Source: Acinetobacter sp.
Lineage (GTDB): Bacteria > Pseudomonadota > Gammaproteobacteria > Pseudomonadales > Moraxellaceae
DNA: 9,701 bases
Assembly: GCA_030152675.1 (NCBI GenBank)
Contig: JASLIY010000139.1
Coordinates: 1 to 9,701 of the forward strand
Direction of reading: 5' to 3'
Below the pieces are notes generated by a model. The model did not search any database, was not told where the DNA came from, and worked only from the letters and a program-made list of their open reading frames with translations. Shown here in pieces: positions 1 to 6,206 of the stretch. The translations under genes were made by a program, and so were the position numbers. Numbering within the stretch: the first letter of the stretch is position 1; each line of letters starts with the position of its first letter.

Positions 1-420
1 GCTGACGCAGCAGCAAAAGCCAAAGCCGATGCCGCAGCTGAAAAAGCCAAGGCAGATGCAGCTGCAAAAGCCAAAGCTGCTGAAGAAGCTAAAGCCTCTG
101 CCGCGAAAAAAGCAGCAGAAGAAGCCGCCCAGAAAAAAGCACAAGCTAAAACGGTTGCTTCAAATGCAGTCCGTGACTTTAAAAACAAAGTCTCTGCTTC
201 GTGGCGCGTTCCTACTGGGAAATCTGGTGAAAAAGCAACGGTGAGTGTCACCTTAACAGATAGTGGTAGTGTTGCTTCTGTGGTGGTCAATGCCTCAGAC
301 CCAGATGTTAAAGCCAGTGCAGAACAGGCCGTTCGATCTGCAGCGCCCTATCCAATGCCTTCAGATCCTGAGGCCAGAAAACAAGCCCGTTCATTTAGAA
401 CCGTATTAACCGTCAAATAA
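1..420 (+). CDS. tolA: TolA, cell envelope integrity protein, C-terminal part
   Basis: The frame is open from base 1 and gives the last 139 residues; the N-terminus and membrane anchor lie outside the window. TolA is the inner-membrane Tol-Pal subunit that spans the periplasm and contacts TolB, Pal and outer-membrane partners, driven by TolQR. Residues 1-50 of the fragment are Ala/Lys/Asp/Glu repeats (AKAKADAA type), the helical domain II rod. From about residue 56 there is a globular domain III (VRDFKNKVSASWRVPTGKSG, then a strand region VSVTLTDSG and SAAPYPMPSDPEA), which matches the TolA/TonB-like C-terminal fold. It ends just before a terminator, so tolB is not obviously in the same transcript. 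Identification rests on the repeats, domain III and the downstream tolB-pal. A second copy of domain III occurs at 1189-1407. Confidence 0.92.
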   Translation, partial: ADAAAKAKADAAAEKAKADAAAKAKAAEEAKASAAKKAAEEAAQKKAQAKTVASNAVRDFKNKVSASWRVPTGKSGEKATVSVTLTDSGSVASVVVNASDPDVKASAEQAVRSAAPYPMPSDPEARKQARSFRTVLTVK

Positions 421-424
421 ACAT

Positions 425-455
425 AACCCTGCCCAGTGCAGGGTTTATTTTTTTT
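425..455 (+). terminator. Intrinsic terminator after tolA
   Basis: A perfect 8-bp stem (AACCCTGC at 425-432 with GCAGGGTT at 438-445), a 5-base loop and a following T-rich tract (TATTTTTTTT) begin 5 bases after the tolA stop codon. It separates tolA from the small paralogues and from tolB. Confidence 0.85.
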
Positions 456-465
456 GATCAAACGA

Positions 466-471
466 TATACT
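466..471 (+). promoter_or_regulatory. Possible -10 box for the 504-845 gene
   Basis: TATACT lies 32 bases before the ATG at 504, downstream of the tolA terminator, where a new promoter would be needed. No good -35 hexamer is present at 16-18 bases, so this is a weak inference. Confidence 0.25.
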
Positions 472-503
472 GCTGAGCACTATCTTTATAAAAGCAGATC
501 AGT

Positions 504-845
504 ATGAAAAAAATACTTGTATTACTTTCAATCTCATTTCTCAATTGCGCATACGCCAATAACACCAATATCCAGATTCAATCGACAGCACTTCCCGCTG
601 GGATGAGCCAAGAACGCTATGATCAATTGTTTCAGGCACATGCCATGAATAAGAAATCTAATTTAGAAAATAATCAATCAACTGCTTCGCCACCCCCGCA
701 AATCTACGCAAAAGCCAAAGCTGATGCGGCCCACAAAGCCAAAGCCGATGCAGCAGCCAGAGCCAGAGTCGAAGCTTATGCGGCCAACAAAGCCAAAGCC
801 GATGCAGCAGCCAAAGCCAATGTAGAAGCTAAAACAGCTGATTAA
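504..845 (+). CDS. Small secreted TolA-repeat protein lacking domain III
   Basis: 113 residues. The N-terminus is a clear Sec signal peptide (MKKILVLLSISFLNCAYA, cleavage likely after Ala18), so the product should be free in the periplasm rather than anchored like TolA. After a short segment with TALPAGMSQERY (residues 28-39) and a polar linker, residues 69-112 are Ala/Lys/Asp repeats like TolA domain II, including an 18-residue unit present twice. The protein then stops where TolA would continue into domain III; no domain III coding is seen in any frame just downstream. The N-terminal half closely resembles the start of the broken gene at 967, so the two are tandem paralogues. The ribosome site before the ATG is weak (AGCAG). 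It may be a truncated remnant or a real short protein; function unknown. Confidence 0.6.
   Translation: MKKILVLLSISFLNCAYANNTNIQIQSTALPAGMSQERYDQLFQAHAMNKKSNLENNQSTASPPPQIYAKAKADAAHKAKADAAARARVEAYAANKAKADAAAKANVEAKTAD
708..839 (+). repeat. TolA-like Ala/Lys/Asp coding repeats, with 54-bp tandem unit
   Basis: The coding repeat encodes KAKADAA three times. Bases 735-788 and 789-842 form two adjacent 54-bp units (18 residues each, both starting KAKADAAA). The same codon pattern (GCC AAA GCC GAT GC) fills bases 1-80 of tolA, so the two loci share sequence that could recombine. Confidence 0.75.
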
Positions 846-890
846 TCAAATACTAAAGCCACAAATAAATAGCAAATAAAAAACTACATC

Positions 891-926
891 CGCCATTGAG
901 CTGCAAAATCAGCAGCTAAAATGGCG
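891..926. other. Inverted repeat between the two TolA-like genes
   Basis: CGCCATT (891-897) pairs with AATGGCG (920-926), and inside it AGCTGC (899-904) pairs with GCAGCT (912-917) around a 7-base loop: 13 bp in all with a small internal bulge. On the plus strand no T-run follows. On the minus strand a T-run follows after about 8 bases, so it is not a standard terminator for the gene before it. Role unknown. Confidence 0.5.
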
Positions 927-966
927 TTCATCCAACGACAATCAGCCTGATATACAACTACACACG

Positions 967-1407
967 ATGAAAAAACTACGACCTTTGTGTTTAATCAGCC
1001 TATGCAACATATGTTTTGCAAACACGACTCAAATTCAAGTCGGCTCTACCGCACTCCCGGTTGGTATGAGTCAAGAACGTTATCAACAGCTCTCAACACA
1101 CTAGCAGCAACGACGAGAGCAACGAATAGAACAAAAACGTCAGATCGAAGAGCAGCAAAACAAATATAAGCAAAAAATTTATCAAGCTTGGCGCGTACCG
1201 ACGAATATGAGTGGTCAAAAAGCAACTGCCAGCGTCACTTTAACCGATAGTGGTAATGTGATTTCTGTGGTGGTCAATGCTTCAAATGCTGATCTCAAAG
1301 CAAGTGTTGAACAGGCGGTACGTTCTGCAGCACCGTATCCGATGCACTCTAATCCCGATGTGCCACTAAAGGTGAGACTCTTTACGATTAATTTTACAGT
1401 AAAGTAA
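967..1407 (+). pseudogene. Secreted TolA domain III paralogue interrupted by an amber codon
   Basis: One continuous frame from the ATG at 967 to the TAA at 1405-1407 (146 codons) is broken only by TAG at 1102-1104 (codon 46). It encodes a signal peptide (MKKLRPLCLISLCNICFA, cleavage after residue 18), the segment TQIQVGSTALPVGMSQERY that matches the 504 gene, a short charged linker rich in Gln/Arg/Glu, and a TolA domain III from Trp at 1189. By eye, 49 of 72 domain III residues equal those of TolA in this window. The TAG is followed by CAG CAA, so it is one C-to-T change away from a Gln run. There is no clear ribosome site before 967. An internal ATG at 1207 could only give a cytoplasmic domain III lacking its Trp-Arg-Val start. 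Either a recent pseudogene, a suppressed stop or a sequencing error. Confidence 0.75.
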
Positions 1408-1683
1408 TTCAGCCGATGTACGTTGAGAACCCTGAAAATCTAGCACCTTCTAGAGTTTATTGTTTTATATCAACAGGTATAATCCCTAACTTCTACCACA
1501 ATATCTTGAAAAGCCCACCTAAACGAGACTTCAAGCACCTTATGCCAGTTCATGTTATTTTTAATTTTATTAATTAATTCATTTTTCTATCATAATTACA
1601 TGCTTTATATAGATCAAAATCATGTCTTTATGCTACAAATGACCCATAACTGAGTTAGATATATTTTGAGTATTAAATAAGCA
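1408..1683. other. Intergenic region upstream of tolB
   Basis: 276 bases without a convincing gene. Near the left end a weak 5-bp hairpin (TCTAG at 1439-1443 with CTAGA at 1450-1454) is followed by a T-rich stretch (GTTTATTGTTTT) and could be a poor terminator. The right half is very AT-rich (about 1546-1615), with several -10-like hexamers such as TTATAT at 1605-1610 but no matching -35 box. The tolB promoter is presumably here but cannot be placed. Confidence 0.5.
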
Positions 1684-2967
1684 ATGAAAATTATGAAGAG
1701 ACATTTTCTTGGTTTGGCCATGCTGGCAGCACTCTGCCCAGCATTGGTGACAACGGCTTCTGCACAGCTTTACTTTGAAATTGCCAAAGCGCCAGAGCAA
1801 GCCCCGAAAATCGCAATCATGCCGTTCAGTAATGATCAATCCATCTACCCGATTATTGAAAACGATTTAAATCGTTCTGGACGTTTTAGTAGTGCCTCAA
1901 AAAACCTCCCTGCATCAGCCAGCTTAAATAATATCAATGCTGAAGCTTGGAAGGCTGCTGGTGTCCCTTATGTGGTCACCGGTGAAGTCAAACCGAATCC
2001 CGATGGCACCTATGCTGTCCACTATCAACTCTATGATATTGAAAAGCAAAAATTCTTGCTCAATGAATTACTCACCGTTCCTGCTTCACGGGTACGCTCT
2101 GCTGCACATATGATCAGTGATACGATTTATCAAGCTTTAACCGGCATTCAAGGTGACTTTAGCGGCCGTATTGCATATGTACTGCGCAACCAAGCCACAC
2201 CTGCTGAACGTTATACCTTGCAAATCGCTGACACTGACGGTGAACAACCGAAAACCATCCTAAGCTCACGTGATCCGATCTTGTCACCCGCATGGACGCC
2301 AGACGCTAAAAAAATCGCTTATGTGTCGTTTGAAACCAAGCGCCCTGCGATCTATGTACAAGATCTATCTACAGGACAGCGTGAAGTATTGGCCAAATTT
2401 GTCGGCCTCAATGGAGCGCCAAGTTTCTCACCCGATGGCCAAAGCATGTTGTTTACGGCATCTATGCATGGCAATCCTGAAATCTATCAAATGAATTTGG
2501 AAACTCGCCAGATCAAACGTATGACCAATGACTCTGCAATTGATACTGAAGCGCGTTATGCCCCTGATGGCAAATCATTTATCTTTACCTCAGACCGCGG
2601 CGGATCAGCACAGATTTATCGCTATACTTTTGCAGATGGCAGTGTCAAACGCCTCACCTTTAGAGGGGCATTTAACGCACGCGGTACCTTGAGTGCGGAT
2701 GGTAAATATGTGGCACTGGTGCATCGCCCATCGGGCAGCAACTATAAAGTCGCCATCCAAGAAATTTCAACGGGGATTACTAACATCTTAACGCCAACCA
2801 GTTTAGATGAATCACCAAGCTTTTCACCGAATGGGCAAATGGTGGTCTATGCGACACGTGAAGGCAACCGCGGATTATTGGCGATTATGTCTACGGATGG
2901 ACGCTTCCGTATGAACTTACCAAGCGAACAAGGTGAAGTCCGTGAACCTGCTTGGGCACCAAAATAA
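1684..2967 (+). CDS. tolB: TolB, periplasmic Tol-Pal translocation protein
   Basis: 427 residues, the usual TolB length. A Sec signal peptide with AxA-type cleavage after Ala27 (TTASA, then QLYFEI) sends it to the periplasm. Residues about 28-160 form the N-terminal TolB domain (KIAIMPFSND, VPYVVTGEVKPNPDG, YDIEKQKF). From about residue 165 there is a six-bladed beta-propeller with the typical repeats: SPAWTPDAKKIAYVSF, GAPSFSPDGQSMLFTA, TEARYAPDGKSFIFTS, ARGTLSADGKYVALVH, ESPSFSPNGQMVVYAT and the closing REPAWAPK. In the known family the propeller binds Pal and the N-terminus binds TolA. An ATG at 1693 is an alternative start giving an equally good signal peptide; neither has a strong ribosome site. 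pal follows 43 bases later, so cotranscription is likely. Confidence 0.97.
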   Translation: MKIMKRHFLGLAMLAALCPALVTTASAQLYFEIAKAPEQAPKIAIMPFSNDQSIYPIIENDLNRSGRFSSASKNLPASASLNNINAEAWKAAGVPYVVTGEVKPNPDGTYAVHYQLYDIEKQKFLLNELLTVPASRVRSAAHMISDTIYQALTGIQGDFSGRIAYVLRNQATPAERYTLQIADTDGEQPKTILSSRDPILSPAWTPDAKKIAYVSFETKRPAIYVQDLSTGQREVLAKFVGLNGAPSFSPDGQSMLFTASMHGNPEIYQMNLETRQIKRMTNDSAIDTEARYAPDGKSFIFTSDRGGSAQIYRYTFADGSVKRLTFRGAFNARGTLSADGKYVALVHRPSGSNYKVAIQEISTGITNILTPTSLDESPSFSPNGQMVVYATREGNRGLLAIMSTDGRFRMNLPSEQGEVREPAWAPK

Positions 2968-3000
2968 TTGAACACAGCGACTTTTTAAATTTATCTTTTT

Positions 3001-3004
3001 GGAG
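3001..3004 (+). promoter_or_regulatory. Ribosome binding site that fixes the pal start
   Basis: GGAG, 6 bases before ATG 3011. It excludes the upstream in-frame TTG (2999) and ATG (3005). Confidence 0.75.
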
Positions 3005-3010
3005 ATGACC

Positions 3011-3586
3011 ATGCAAACGGTTAAATATCTTGCTTTTCCATTACTTGCAGTAAGCCTAATCATGACAGGCTGTGCGAGTCGTAAACCTGCTCCTGAAATC
3101 ACGTCAGGGATGAATAATGCAAACGGTATGGGCTCAACGGTTGTTACCGATGGTCTCAGTGAAGATGCAGCACTAAATGCTCAAAATCTCGCTGGTGCTT
3201 CAGCGAAAGGTGTAACTGAAGCCAATAAAGCAGACTTGGCCAAACGTGTGGTGCACTTTGACTATGACAGTAGTGAATTGAGCAATGAAGACTATCGCAC
3301 GCTGCAAGCCCATGCGCAGTTCCTTATGGCCAATGCCAACTCTAAAGTGGCGTTAACCGGTCACACCGATGAACGCGGTACACGTGAATACAATATGGCA
3401 CTCGGTGAACGTCGTGCCAAAGCGGTACAAAGCTACTTGATCACCAATGGTGTCAATGCAGCACAACTTGAAGCAGTTAGCTACGGTAAAGAAATGCCGG
3501 TGAATCTCGGCCATGGCGAATCGGCGTGGAAAGAAAACCGTCGCGTAGAAATTAACTATGAAGCTGTTCCACCGCTCATTCGTTAA
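3011..3586 (+). CDS. pal: Pal, peptidoglycan-associated lipoprotein
   Basis: 191 residues. The signal peptide ends in a lipobox-like MTGC with Cys21 as the lipidation site, so the mature protein is anchored in the outer membrane. A low-complexity linker follows to about residue 75, then an OmpA-like peptidoglycan-binding domain (VVHFDYDSSEL; TGHTDERGTREYN with Asp120 and Arg122; ENRRVEI with Asn176-Arg178), the residues that bind diaminopimelate in the known family. The start at 3011 is chosen because GGAG at 3001-3004 sits 6 bases before it; a TTG at 2999 and an ATG at 3005 in frame overlap that site. Pal partners TolB and holds the outer membrane to the cell wall, notably during division. 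Confidence 0.97.
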   Translation: MQTVKYLAFPLLAVSLIMTGCASRKPAPEITSGMNNANGMGSTVVTDGLSEDAALNAQNLAGASAKGVTEANKADLAKRVVHFDYDSSELSNEDYRTLQAHAQFLMANANSKVALTGHTDERGTREYNMALGERRAKAVQSYLITNGVNAAQLEAVSYGKEMPVNLGHGESAWKENRRVEINYEAVPPLIR

Positions 3587-3610
3587 TTTTAACGGCCATA
3601 TGCATCAATA

Positions 3611-3645
3611 AAACAAAGCGCCCAATCGATATGGGCGCTTTGTTT
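3611..3645. terminator. Bidirectional terminator between pal and the small minus-strand gene
   Basis: A perfect 14-bp stem (3611-3624 with 3632-3645, core AAAGCGCCCA/TGGGCGCTTT) around the 7-base loop ATCGATA. T-rich ends are present on both strands, so it can end pal (25 bases upstream) and also transcripts coming from the minus-strand gene at 3737-3925. Confidence 0.92.
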
Positions 3646-3736
3646 TGCTCTAAGTTCGGATCTGCGCTGAATCAAGTTAAGCGCTTGGTTGTAAATTACA
3701 GCAAGATGGAGTCTTTCCGCTTCAGCACAGCTGAGT

Positions 3737-3925
3737 TTAAGACGATGATTCTTGCTTGGGCTGTTTGACCTGCATGGATTCAATCATGTCATGCTTGTTG
3801 AATTTCTTATATTCAGGTCGTGCAGCATAATCTTTCCATGCATCTTTCACGTTTTCAGCACTAATACTATTTAGATCAATGCCTTCAGTTGGCGAAGGCA
3901 TCGCATCAAACTTCTTCGTCGTCAT
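3737..3925 (-). CDS. Small uncharacterised acidic/basic protein, 62 residues
   Basis: MTTKKFDAMPSPTEG at the start, then an acidic segment (IDLNSISAENVKDAWKDY) and a basic, Lys-rich part (RPEYKKFNKHDMIESMQVKQ). There is no signal peptide or membrane segment, so it should be cytosolic. It is supported as a real gene by a perfect ribosome site on the minus strand (AAGGAG at 3932-3937, 6 bases before the ATG), a promoter candidate at 3961-3988, and a shared convergent terminator. It lies between pal and fbp and is divergent from fbp. I do not recognise a functional family; it may be a lineage-specific protein of Acinetobacter relatives. Confidence 0.75.
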   Translation of the reverse strand: MTTKKFDAMPSPTEGIDLNSISAENVKDAWKDYAARPEYKKFNKHDMIESMQVKQPKQESSS

Positions 3926-3960
3926 TTGCGTACTCCTTGTACATCGACACTGCTCTTGTC

Positions 3961-3988
3961 AACATAGCAGGTTCTAGCAGAGTTGCAA
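3961..3988 (-). promoter_or_regulatory. Promoter candidate for the 62-residue gene
   Basis: Read on the minus strand: -35 TTGCAA (3983-3988), 16-base spacer, extended -10 TGCTATGTT with the hexamer TATGTT at 3961-3966, about 36 bases before the start codon. Confidence 0.5.
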
Positions 3989-4102
3989 GTTGAAAATCGG
4001 GACAAATAAAACCTGGATTGTTTCTATTTTTGGCTCAACTCATCTAAAATACTGCACAACAATGATTTCCCCCTTTTTATCACTTCGTGGAGCAACATCA
4101 CT

Positions 4103-5083
4103 ATGGCTTATCACAATCTCTCCCACTACTTATCACAACAACAAGGGAACTTAACTGCTGAATTAGCTGAAGTGATTCAAAGCATTGCAAATACCTGTAA
4201 AACTATTGACCAAGCATTACAGCATGGTGCCCTAGCGGGTATCTTGGGTAGCGCTGAACATGAAAATGTCCAAGGCGAAACCCAAAAGAAACTCGATGTG
4301 ATCTCAAATGATTATCTGATCGATGCCCTCAAAGTTCATCCGAATGTTGCAGGCTTAGCATCTGAAGAATTGGATGAGTTCACGCCAGCACAAGACAATG
4401 GTCAATACTTGGTGTTGTTTGATCCACTCGATGGTTCAAGCAATATCGACATCAACATGTGTGTCGGTACAATTTTCTCGATTTTACCTGCCAAAAACAG
4501 CACTGCCCAAGCTGAGGATTTCTTACAGCCTGGGACTGCACAAGTCGCAGCAGGCTATGTACTTTACGGCCCTTCAACCATGTTGGTCTTGAGTGTTGGC
4601 GCTGGCGTGGTGTTCTTTACCCTCGATCCAAAAACTCAAGAGTTCTTGCTCACCACTGAAAACATTCAAGTGGCAGCAGATACTCAAGAATATGCGATCA
4701 ATGCATCCAATCAACGTCATTGGGAAGCTCCCGTTCAACGTTATATCGAAGAGTTACAACTCGGTAAAACAGCAGCACGTGGCAAAGACTTCAATATGCG
4801 TTGGGTTGCTTGTATGGTGGGTGATATTCACCGTATCCTGTGCCGTAGCGGTATTTTCCTTTATCCTTACGACACCAAAGATCCAAACAAAGCTGGTCGT
4901 TTACGCTTGATGTATGAAGCCAACCCAATGAGTATGTTGATTGAACAAGCAGGCGGTGCATCGACCACAGGTCGTCAACGTATTTTGGATATTCAACCGA
5001 CTGAACTTCATCAACGTGTTCCAGTGGTGATTGGTTCAAAAAATGAAGTGAATTTAGTGACTGAATATCACCAAGCGAACTAA
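4103..5083 (+). CDS. fbp: Class I fructose-1,6-bisphosphatase
   Basis: 326 residues, close to the usual class I length. It hydrolyses fructose 1,6-bisphosphate to fructose 6-phosphate in the cytosol, the committed step of gluconeogenesis, which fits an organism living on organic acids. Family motifs seen in order: [13 protein letters not shown] (about residues 58-70), the metal-binding acidic pair ASEELDE (86-92) and [11 protein letters not shown] (106-116, Asp107 and Asp110), then the substrate-binding [20 protein letters not shown] with Glu272. GGAG at 4089-4092 precedes the ATG by 10 bases. It is a single gene with its own upstream region and is followed by a weak hairpin. No promoter could be placed with confidence. 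Confidence 0.97.
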   Translation: MAYHNLSHYLSQQQGNLTAELAEVIQSIANTCKTIDQALQHGALAGILGSAEHENVQGETQKKLDVISNDYLIDALKVHPNVAGLASEELDEFTPAQDNGQYLVLFDPLDGSSNIDINMCVGTIFSILPAKNSTAQAEDFLQPGTAQVAAGYVLYGPSTMLVLSVGAGVVFFTLDPKTQEFLLTTENIQVAADTQEYAINASNQRHWEAPVQRYIEELQLGKTAARGKDFNMRWVACMVGDIHRILCRSGIFLYPYDTKDPNKAGRLRLMYEANPMSMLIEQAGGASTTGRQRILDIQPTELHQRVPVVIGSKNEVNLVTEYHQAN

Positions 5084-5084
5084 G

Positions 5085-5112
5085 TTTAGACGGTCGTACT
5101 GATTCGTCTAAA
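5085..5112 (+). terminator. Weak terminator-like hairpin after fbp
   Basis: TTTAGACG (5085-5092) pairs with CGTCTAAA (5105-5112) around a 12-base loop and is followed by ATTTTAAA. The stem is 8 bp and mostly AT with no pure T-run, so termination would be inefficient. Confidence 0.45.
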
Positions 5113-5164
5113 ATTTTAAACCCGAATGATTTAAAAGCTTTAAAGCTTTAATTTTCAAAATCCC

Positions 5165-5276
5165 AATGTACTGCGACATCGATGACTTGCCTGATCTTCA
5201 GATCTCGAGCAGGTAAGTCATCCCCTCCTCCCACCGACACTCATCGAACACGTCAGTCGAATCGCTGGCGTTTTTT
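5165..5276 (+). ncRNA. Candidate structured small RNA or leader upstream of the methyltransferase
   Basis: Three parts follow one another. First, a 13-bp stem with one G-U pair: 5181-5193 with 5210-5222, closing a 16-base loop. Second, a single-stranded C-rich stretch, 5222-5235 (CCCCTCCTCCCACC), able to pair with G-rich ribosome sites. Third, an intrinsic terminator ACGTCAG (5250-5256) with CTGGCGT (5265-5271) and a T-run to 5276. This stem / C-rich seed / terminator layout is typical of trans-acting small RNAs. It might belong to the C4-like small RNAs reported in Acinetobacter, but I cannot confirm that from sequence alone. The 5' end is not defined; TGTACT at 5167-5172 is a poor -10 box, and a start within 5150-5181 is possible. 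Alternatively it is an attenuator for the next gene. Confidence 0.55.
5250..5276 (+). terminator. Intrinsic terminator just upstream of the methyltransferase start
   Basis: A 7-bp stem with one G-U pair, an 8-base loop (TCGAATCG) and six T residues, ending 13 bases before the ATG at 5290. Transcription from upstream should end here unless an antiterminating fold forms. Confidence 0.7.
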
Positions 5277-5289
5277 GGATTTGACCACT

Positions 5290-6066
5290 ATGTCTATCAT
5301 TTTCTTAGAATCAAAAGACAATCCTAAAATCAAGCATCTGCGTGGCTTGTTGCAACAAGGCAGCTATCGCAAAAAACAAGGCCAATCTGTAATTGAAGGC
5401 AGCCATTTATGTGAAGCTTGGTTAGAACAAGATCGCAAATTAAATGGGCTCTACACCACCGAAGCTGCATTACAACATCCTGACTTGCAAAACCTGATTG
5501 AACAAGAACCTTGTCATATCTTTGTGATCAGCGAAGTGTTGTATAAAGATCTCAGCCCACTCGGCACCAGTGTCGCGTGTTTGGCCATCATTGATCTGCC
5601 ACAGTCTAGCCAAAGCTTAGATTTCAGCACAGATACTTTGATCCTTGAAAACATTCAAGATCCGGGCAATGTCGGTACACTGCTCCGCTCGGCTGCAGCA
5701 GCAGGGATTACCCAAGTCATCGCCACACGTGGTACGGCTTCACTTTGGTCACCTCGCGTGCTTCGCGCGGGTATGGGTGCACATTTCTCCGTACAGACTT
5801 TTGAAAACATCACCCTTGAGCAAGTGTTGGAACAATTCAAAATTCCAGTCTATGTCACCAGCTCACATCAAGCCGAAAGTCTTTATGATCAAGATCTGAA
5901 AAAAGCATGTGCTTGGATCGTGGGCAATGAAGGTCAAGGGGTCTCTGAGTTTGCATTACAACATGCGCAAGCGGTGGCGATCCCACAACCGGGTGGTCAA
6001 GAATCTTTGAACGTGGCGATCGCGGGTTCAATTTGTTTATTTGAAATGGTGAGACAGCGCATTTAA
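5290..6066 (+). CDS. SpoU/TrmH-family RNA 2'-O-methyltransferase
   Basis: 258 residues from the ATG at 5290. An N-terminal substrate-binding domain (SKDNPKIKHLRGLL, then GQSVIEGSHLCEAWL) is followed by a SPOUT knot domain with the three family motifs: ENIQDPGNVGTLLRSA with Asn127 and Arg133, IVGNEGQGV (210-218), and SLNVAIAGSICLFE (239-252), which bind S-adenosylmethionine and act on ribose 2'-OH. It modifies rRNA or tRNA; the exact target cannot be told, so no symbol is given. The frame is open back to 5182, but that extension would run through the stem-loop and terminator and has no family similarity. GGAT at 5277-5280 is the likely ribosome site. Transcription from fbp would meet the terminator at 5250-5276. 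Confidence 0.92.
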   Translation: MSIIFLESKDNPKIKHLRGLLQQGSYRKKQGQSVIEGSHLCEAWLEQDRKLNGLYTTEAALQHPDLQNLIEQEPCHIFVISEVLYKDLSPLGTSVACLAIIDLPQSSQSLDFSTDTLILENIQDPGNVGTLLRSAAAAGITQVIATRGTASLWSPRVLRAGMGAHFSVQTFENITLEQVLEQFKIPVYVTSSHQAESLYDQDLKKACAWIVGNEGQGVSEFALQHAQAVAIPQPGGQESLNVAIAGSICLFEMVRQRI

Positions 6067-6144
6067 TTGGTTAAATTATTTTAACTGCCATCTAATTTTC
6101 AACATTATCATTTAAACTGTTTAAAAATAGTTACTCAGCATGTC

Positions 6145-6168
6145 AACCTAATCATTTATTTAAGCGTT
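6145..6168 (+). promoter_or_regulatory. ECF-type promoter candidate before the sigma operon
   Basis: AACC (6145-6148), a 16-base spacer and CGTT (6165-6168) match the general layout of promoters read by ECF sigma factors (AAC-type -35 and CGT-type -10), 38 bases upstream of the sigma gene start. If right, the sigma factor activates its own operon. Inferred from pattern only. Confidence 0.35.
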
Positions 6169-6193
6169 ATATAGGATAACGAATTTAATAAAT

Positions 6194-6199
6194 AGGTGG
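6194..6199 (+). promoter_or_regulatory. Ribosome binding site of the sigma factor gene
   Basis: AGGTGG, 7 bases before ATG 6207. It supports this start over the later ATG at codon 8, and overlaps the palindrome GGGCGCCC (6198-6205). Confidence 0.65.
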
Positions 6200-6206
6200 G
6201 CGCCCA

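Noticed and set aside
1..90. Short-period repeat that could suggest a CRISPR-like or VNTR array
   Set aside because: The repeats are codon-phased Ala/Lys/Asp units of TolA domain II, without spacers.
29..244. 71-codon Lys/Pro/Leu-rich open frame on the plus strand
   Set aside because: Shifted-frame reading of the tolA repeats; the overlapping frame from base 1 encodes TolA.
987..1169. 60-codon open frame starting in the broken TolA paralogue
   Set aside because: Lies in a different phase from the clear signal peptide and domain III frame; composition is not protein-like.
1633..1839. Minus-strand open frame across the tolB start
   Set aside because: Antisense to the TolB signal peptide; no support beyond lack of stops.
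2999..3010. N-terminal extension of Pal from TTG
   Set aside because: Overlaps the ribosome binding site; the ATG at 3011 gives the standard lipoprotein signal.
3589..3783. 64-codon minus-strand open frame
   Set aside because: Starts with TTG, runs through the perfect terminator hairpin and overlaps the better-supported 62-residue gene.
5131..5152. AT-rich palindromic AAAGCTTT pair
   Set aside because: Short, low-complexity AT sequence; no evidence for an origin or binding site.
5182..5289. N-terminal extension of the RNA methyltransferase
   Set aside because: Runs through a stem-loop and terminator, has no ribosome site and adds non-family sequence; ATG 5290 begins the conserved domain.
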